A stretch of DNA of 9,378 nucleotides from JBLHUT01 sp047629975 (lineage in GTDB: Bacteria > Pseudomonadota > Alphaproteobacteria > Rhodobacterales > Rhodobacteraceae), in assembly GCA_047629975.1 (NCBI GenBank), contig JBLHUT010000136.1, forward strand, positions 1 to 9,378, given 5' to 3'. The notes under the pieces were generated by a model that searched no databases, was not told the DNA's origin, and saw nothing but the letters and a program-made list of their open reading frames with translations. This document shows positions 6,617-9,378 of the stretch, piece by piece; the first letter of the stretch is position 1, and each line of letters begins with the position of its first letter. Made by a program: the position numbers and the translations under genes.

Positions 6617-7499
6617 AAGAAAACTGCGCCACGCTCCGCTTCAAAGCCTCGGTCACCGGCAAACCGGGGCTGCGGGAAGGGGTGACAAGGCAGATCGCTT
6701 TGGTCAGTTCCGGCTCGATCAATCGCACCACCCGCACCCCGCCCAGATCCCCGAGTGCCGACATCAACACGTCTGGCACAATGGTCGCCGCCAGACCTTC
6801 GCGGGCCATCACGAGCGACGTGGTAAAGTTGTTGGTTTCGGCAATCACCTGCGGATGTCGCCCGACCTCATCGAACATCCGGTCCAGAATGCGCCGGTTG
6901 CGCATCTCTGGCTGAAGCATGCTCATCGGGATTTCAGCCGCCTCTAACCAGGAAATACTCTCGCCCCTGTCTTGAGCCATCGATTCAGGCAGCAACAAAA
7001 CATAGCGTTCATCATAAAGTGGCGTCACAGTCACCAGATCCGGCGAAACCCCGTCCTGATAGGTAATTCCGGCGTCCAGTGTCCCTTCGTCGATCCTTTG
7101 CTGGATCAAAAGCGACGTCGTGGATTCAATCCGCACAATCACGCCCGGTACGGTTTTGTGCAGATGAATGCACAGGCGCGACGCATACGCCAACGCGGTC
7201 GGGATGACACCCATTGACAGCATGCCACTGACGTTGCCGCTGGCCGATCGCACCTCTTGCTCAAGTGCGCGGGTTTGCTCGAGAATGCGGCGCGCCCGGT
7301 GTACAAGCAGGTCTCCGTGTTCGGTGAACCCCTGAAACCGGTTGCCCCGTCGCACAATCGACACTCCGAAACGATCCTCAAGTGCGCGGATCCGCACAGA
7401 GAACGCAGGCTGCGAAATCCCGCAATCGCGCGCGGCCTTGGCAAAATGGCGGTGCCGCGCAAGGGCCACAAGAAACTGCATATCGCGTATTTCGATCAT
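6615..7499 (-). CDS. LysR-family transcriptional regulator
   Basis: A 294-residue LysR-type regulator of normal length. The N-terminal winged helix-turn-helix covers about residues 1-60: FAKAARDCGISQPAFSVRIR (19-38) is the recognition region, followed by ALEDRFGVSIVRR. A linker helix (about 61-90) leads to a periplasmic-binding-protein-like effector domain (about 92-294) beginning LSMGVIPTALAY. The effector cannot be read from sequence. Start ATG 7499 gives the family's usual beginning (MIEIRDMQFL); the ribosome binding site upstream is weak. The gene is co-oriented with and 107 bases upstream of fdhB, and divergent from the SucCD-like pair across 182 bases. It may control fdh, as FdsR does in Cupriavidus, the SucCD-like genes, which fits the classical divergent LysR layout, or both. 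Confidence 0.93.
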   Translation of the reverse strand: MIEIRDMQFLVALARHRHFAKAARDCGISQPAFSVRIRALEDRFGVSIVRRGNRFQGFTEHGDLLVHRARRILEQTRALEQEVRSASGNVSGMLSMGVIPTALAYASRLCIHLHKTVPGVIVRIESTTSLLIQQRIDEGTLDAGITYQDGVSPDLVTVTPLYDERYVLLLPESMAQDRGESISWLEAAEIPMSMLQPEMRNRRILDRMFDEVGRHPQVIAETNNFTTSLVMAREGLAATIVPDVLMSALGDLGGVRVVRLIEPELTKAICLVTPSRSPGLPVTEALKRSVAQFS

Positions 7500-7681
7500 C
7501 GGGCGTGGCCTGCCTGTATCAAAAATTGTTCCGTCAATGCGGCTTCGTTGTTATATAGCAGCACAAGCCACCACCCGAAAGCCGCCAGCCAAGCCCGCGG
7601 CGTCGCCAAAATGTTGACCCGGCACGCCATCTGGTGTACCACATACCACAAAGCCAAGCCGTCGTCAGAAAAGGCAAGTCC
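7500..7681. promoter_or_regulatory. Divergent promoter/operator region between the LysR gene and the SucC-like gene
   Basis: This 182-base space separates two divergent start codons, so it must hold promoters in both directions. A short dyad ATTG-N6-CAAT lies at 7525-7538, close to the LysR gene, and an AT-rich patch TTATATAG at 7551-7558 could be a -10 element for the plus strand. AAGG at 7671-7674, seven bases before ATG 7682, is a plausible ribosome binding site for the SucC-like gene. A GTG at 7634 would extend that protein by 16 residues. Promoter assignments are weak; the layout is the main support. Confidence 0.4.
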
Positions 7682-8842
7682 ATGAACGTTTCCGAATACA
7701 AATCAAAAGAGCTTATTGCCCAATACGGCGTTAGAATCCCTGAAGGCCGCGTTGCCTGGTCCGCTCAGGAAGCCGAAGAGCAAAGCAGAAAGATCAAGTC
7801 AGAGAAATATGTGGTCAAGGCCCAGATCGGCGCAGGGGGGCGCGGGTTGGCCGGGGGCATCAAATTTGCCGCGACCCCGTCCTCTGTACGCGAAGAGGCC
7901 CAGCGGATGATCGGCAAAACCCTCGTGACGGCGCAAACCGGTGAAATTGGCGAACTGGTTCATGCCGTTTATGTCGAGGCCGCAGTGCTCATCGCACAGG
8001 ATTTCTTTGTCGCGCTCACCCTTGACCCCGACACGGCACAGCCGCGCCTGCTTGCTTCGACACGCGGCGGGGTTGAATTCGAACAAATGGCGCTGATGGA
8101 TCCGGAGATCGTCAAATCCTGCGCTTTTGGCGCGGATGAGGCCGGACAATCCGCCCTGTCCAGCTTCCTTGAAGAGCTTGGATTTCCCAACGTGCCAGGC
8201 GCCCTCGAAATGCTGACCTGTGCCCGGCGGGCGTTTGTCGAGAACGACATGACCCTGCTGGAGATCAACCCTTTTGCCTTGACCAAATCCGGCGACTGGG
8301 TGGCCGTGGATGCAAAAATTTCGCTGGATGGCAACGCCGTCTTCCGCCACCCGGAGTTCGAAACGCTGGCAGACGAACAACATTACAGTGCCGCGGAACG
8401 GATCGCACAGGAAAACGACATCAACCTTGTCAAACTCACTGGCAATATCGGGGTCGTCGTGAACGGTGCGGGGTTGGGCCTCGCGATCAACGACATGCTT
8501 GTTGACGCAGGCGGCAAGCCCGCAAATTTCATGGACATCCGCACAACGGCTTCCAGTTTTGACATCGCGAAAGGTGTTGAATTGTTGCTTGATGATCCCA
8601 ACGTCCGCCTGATCTTGCTGAACGTACACGGCGGTGGCATGACAGTCTGTGACACGGTCGCAGAGGGCGTCGCATTTGCCTATTCGCGCACGAAACGTCG
8701 CTTGCCGCTGGTGGTGCGTCTGGAGGGGCAAAACGTCGACTGGGGCCTGCGGATCCTGAAAGATCGCAATCTTCCGGTCGAAATTTTTAATGATATGACA
8801 AGCGCGGTAAATCACGCTGTCGAACGGGCAGGACGGAGCTGA
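7682..8842 (+). CDS. SucC-like ADP-forming acyl-CoA ligase beta subunit, divergent
   Basis: A 386-residue protein with the fold order of succinyl-CoA synthetase beta: ATP-grasp domain then C-terminal ligase flavodoxin-like domain. It begins MNVSEYKSKEL like SucC (chosen ATG 7682). Kept nucleotide and metal residues include Lys46 in YVVKAQ, GAGGRG (50-55), Glu99, Glu194 and Asn196 in LLEINPF, Asp210 in VDAK, and NGAGL (261-265). Changes fall where SucC contacts the phosphohistidine and acid: SucC DVGGGA is DIRTTA here (285-290) and SucC NIFGGI is NVHGGGM (314-320). GRGK of the ATP-grasp loop is GRGL. These suggest a CoA ligase for an acid other than succinate; malate-CoA ligase (MtkA) and sulfoacetate-CoA ligase (SauC) are known relatives, but I cannot assign either, and the MtkA I remember keeps the DVGGGA form. 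Its stop overlaps the start of the alpha-like gene by one base, so the two are co-translated. Confidence 0.85.
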   Translation: MNVSEYKSKELIAQYGVRIPEGRVAWSAQEAEEQSRKIKSEKYVVKAQIGAGGRGLAGGIKFAATPSSVREEAQRMIGKTLVTAQTGEIGELVHAVYVEAAVLIAQDFFVALTLDPDTAQPRLLASTRGGVEFEQMALMDPEIVKSCAFGADEAGQSALSSFLEELGFPNVPGALEMLTCARRAFVENDMTLLEINPFALTKSGDWVAVDAKISLDGNAVFRHPEFETLADEQHYSAAERIAQENDINLVKLTGNIGVVVNGAGLGLAINDMLVDAGGKPANFMDIRTTASSFDIAKGVELLLDDPNVRLILLNVHGGGMTVCDTVAEGVAFAYSRTKRRLPLVVRLEGQNVDWGLRILKDRNLPVEIFNDMTSAVNHAVERAGRS

Positions 8843-9378
8843 TGGCTATTTTTGTAAATCAGGACACACGCGTTTTGGTGCAGGGCATGACAGGGCGCTC
8901 GGGCACCTTTTACACTGATCTGGCCATGCGGTATGGCTCGAACTATGTCGCCGGTGTGCGCCCCGGCAAAGGCGGAACAAGTCACCTTGGCCTGCCAGTC
9001 TTTCACAGTGCCACCGAAGCGGTTGCCGAAACAGGTGCCAACGCCAGCCTTATTGTCGTGCCCGCCCACCGCGCAGCGGACGCCATGGTCGAGGCCGTAG
9101 AGGCCGAAATCGGCGTTATCGTCTGTGTCACAGAACGCGTGCCGCAGCACGATATGGCCCGCGTCAAATCGGCCCTTTCGGGATCGCAAAGCATTCTGAT
9201 CGGTCCCAACTCCCAAGGAATCCTGAGCCCCGACCTGTGCAAGATCGGCGTGATGCCCACAACACAGGCCAAACCCGGATTTGTCGGGATCGCCTCGCGG
9301 TCTGCATCCCTGACGTCTGAAATCCTGGCGCGGGCCAGTGCCGCACAACTCGGCCAGTCGACAACCGTGGGCATTGGT
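8842..9378 (+). CDS. SucD-like ADP-forming acyl-CoA ligase alpha subunit, divergent, cut by window end
   Basis: The first 179 residues of an alpha subunit partnered with the gene before it; the TGATG overlap indicates translational coupling. It aligns without gaps to the SucD at 73-954, with about 97 of 179 identical by my hand count. Kept are the CoA-domain segments QGMTGRSGTF (14-23) and PGKGG (41-45), DLCKIGVMP (131-139) and GQSTTVGIG (171-179). Changed are VPPPFAAD to VPAHRAAD (73-80), ITEGIP to VTERVP (96-101), GPNCPG to GPNSQG (121-126) and SRSGTLTYE to SRSASLTSE (152-160), all in loops strictly kept in SucD. The phosphohistidine region lies beyond the window, so activity cannot be judged. 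Start ATG 8842 is supported by GGAG at 8835-8838 and alignment with SucD. Probably the alpha half of a non-succinate acyl-CoA ligase; a degenerate succinate enzyme is the alternative. Confidence 0.86.
   Translation, partial: MAIFVNQDTRVLVQGMTGRSGTFYTDLAMRYGSNYVAGVRPGKGGTSHLGLPVFHSATEAVAETGANASLIVVPAHRAADAMVEAVEAEIGVIVCVTERVPQHDMARVKSALSGSQSILIGPNSQGILSPDLCKIGVMPTTQAKPGFVGIASRSASLTSEILARASAAQLGQSTTVGIG

Noticed and set aside
5113..6915. 600-codon open frame on the plus strand
   Set aside because: It lies antisense to fdhB and the LysR gene, whose products have full family motifs. It has no recognisable domain and is explained by GC-rich codon use.
1..9378. CRISPR arrays, tRNA or rRNA genes, phage or defence genes
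   Set aside because: No regularly spaced repeats, no cloverleaf or rRNA-like stretches, and no protein resembling such systems were seen.

Overview
The window looks like a chromosomal segment of an alphaproteobacterium, most likely a Rhodobacterales (Roseobacter-group) species. The basis is moderately high GC, a housekeeping SucD that closely resembles the Rhodobacterales proteins I remember, and a formate dehydrogenase of the two-subunit, NuoE-NuoF-fused type found in Alphaproteobacteria. The assignment comes from recognition by eye, not from a search.

Layout. (1) 73-954, plus strand: a complete canonical succinyl-CoA synthetase alpha subunit (sucD). (2) 955-1948: about 1 kb without an intact gene. 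It holds a badly decayed IS5-family transposase (about 1037-1566, plus strand, frameshifted, with in-frame stops and a large internal deletion), then unassigned DNA, then a perfect 17-bp hairpin at 1899-1940. (3) 1949-6507, minus strand: a two-gene operon for a cytosolic, NAD-dependent, molybdenum- or tungsten-containing formate dehydrogenase. fdhB (fused 24-kDa/51-kDa diaphorase subunit) is promoter-proximal and fdhA (catalytic subunit) is distal; the hairpin lies just past fdhA. (4) 6615-7499, minus strand: a LysR-family regulator directly upstream of fdhB. A cluster of inverted repeats fills the space between them. (5) 7682-9378, plus strand, divergent from the regulator: a translationally coupled pair resembling the beta and alpha subunits of succinyl-CoA synthetase. 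It is clearly divergent from the canonical enzyme, and the alpha gene runs off the window end.

How the parts may work together. FdhAB oxidises formate to CO2 and passes electrons through Fe-S clusters and FMN to NAD+. The LysR protein sits between the fdh operon and the SucCD-like pair and is placed to control either or both. The SucCD-like pair keeps the ATP-grasp, metal-binding and CoA-site framework but has changed loops where succinyl-CoA synthetase binds its acid. I infer an ADP-forming acyl-CoA ligase for some other carboxylic acid, perhaps feeding a pathway that releases formate. That link is a hypothesis from gene order only.

The most interesting items are the divergent SucCD-like ligase, the absence from FdhA of the His-Cys3 iron-sulfur motif usual in FdsA/NuoG-like proteins, and the dense operator-like palindromes overlapping the end of the LysR gene.
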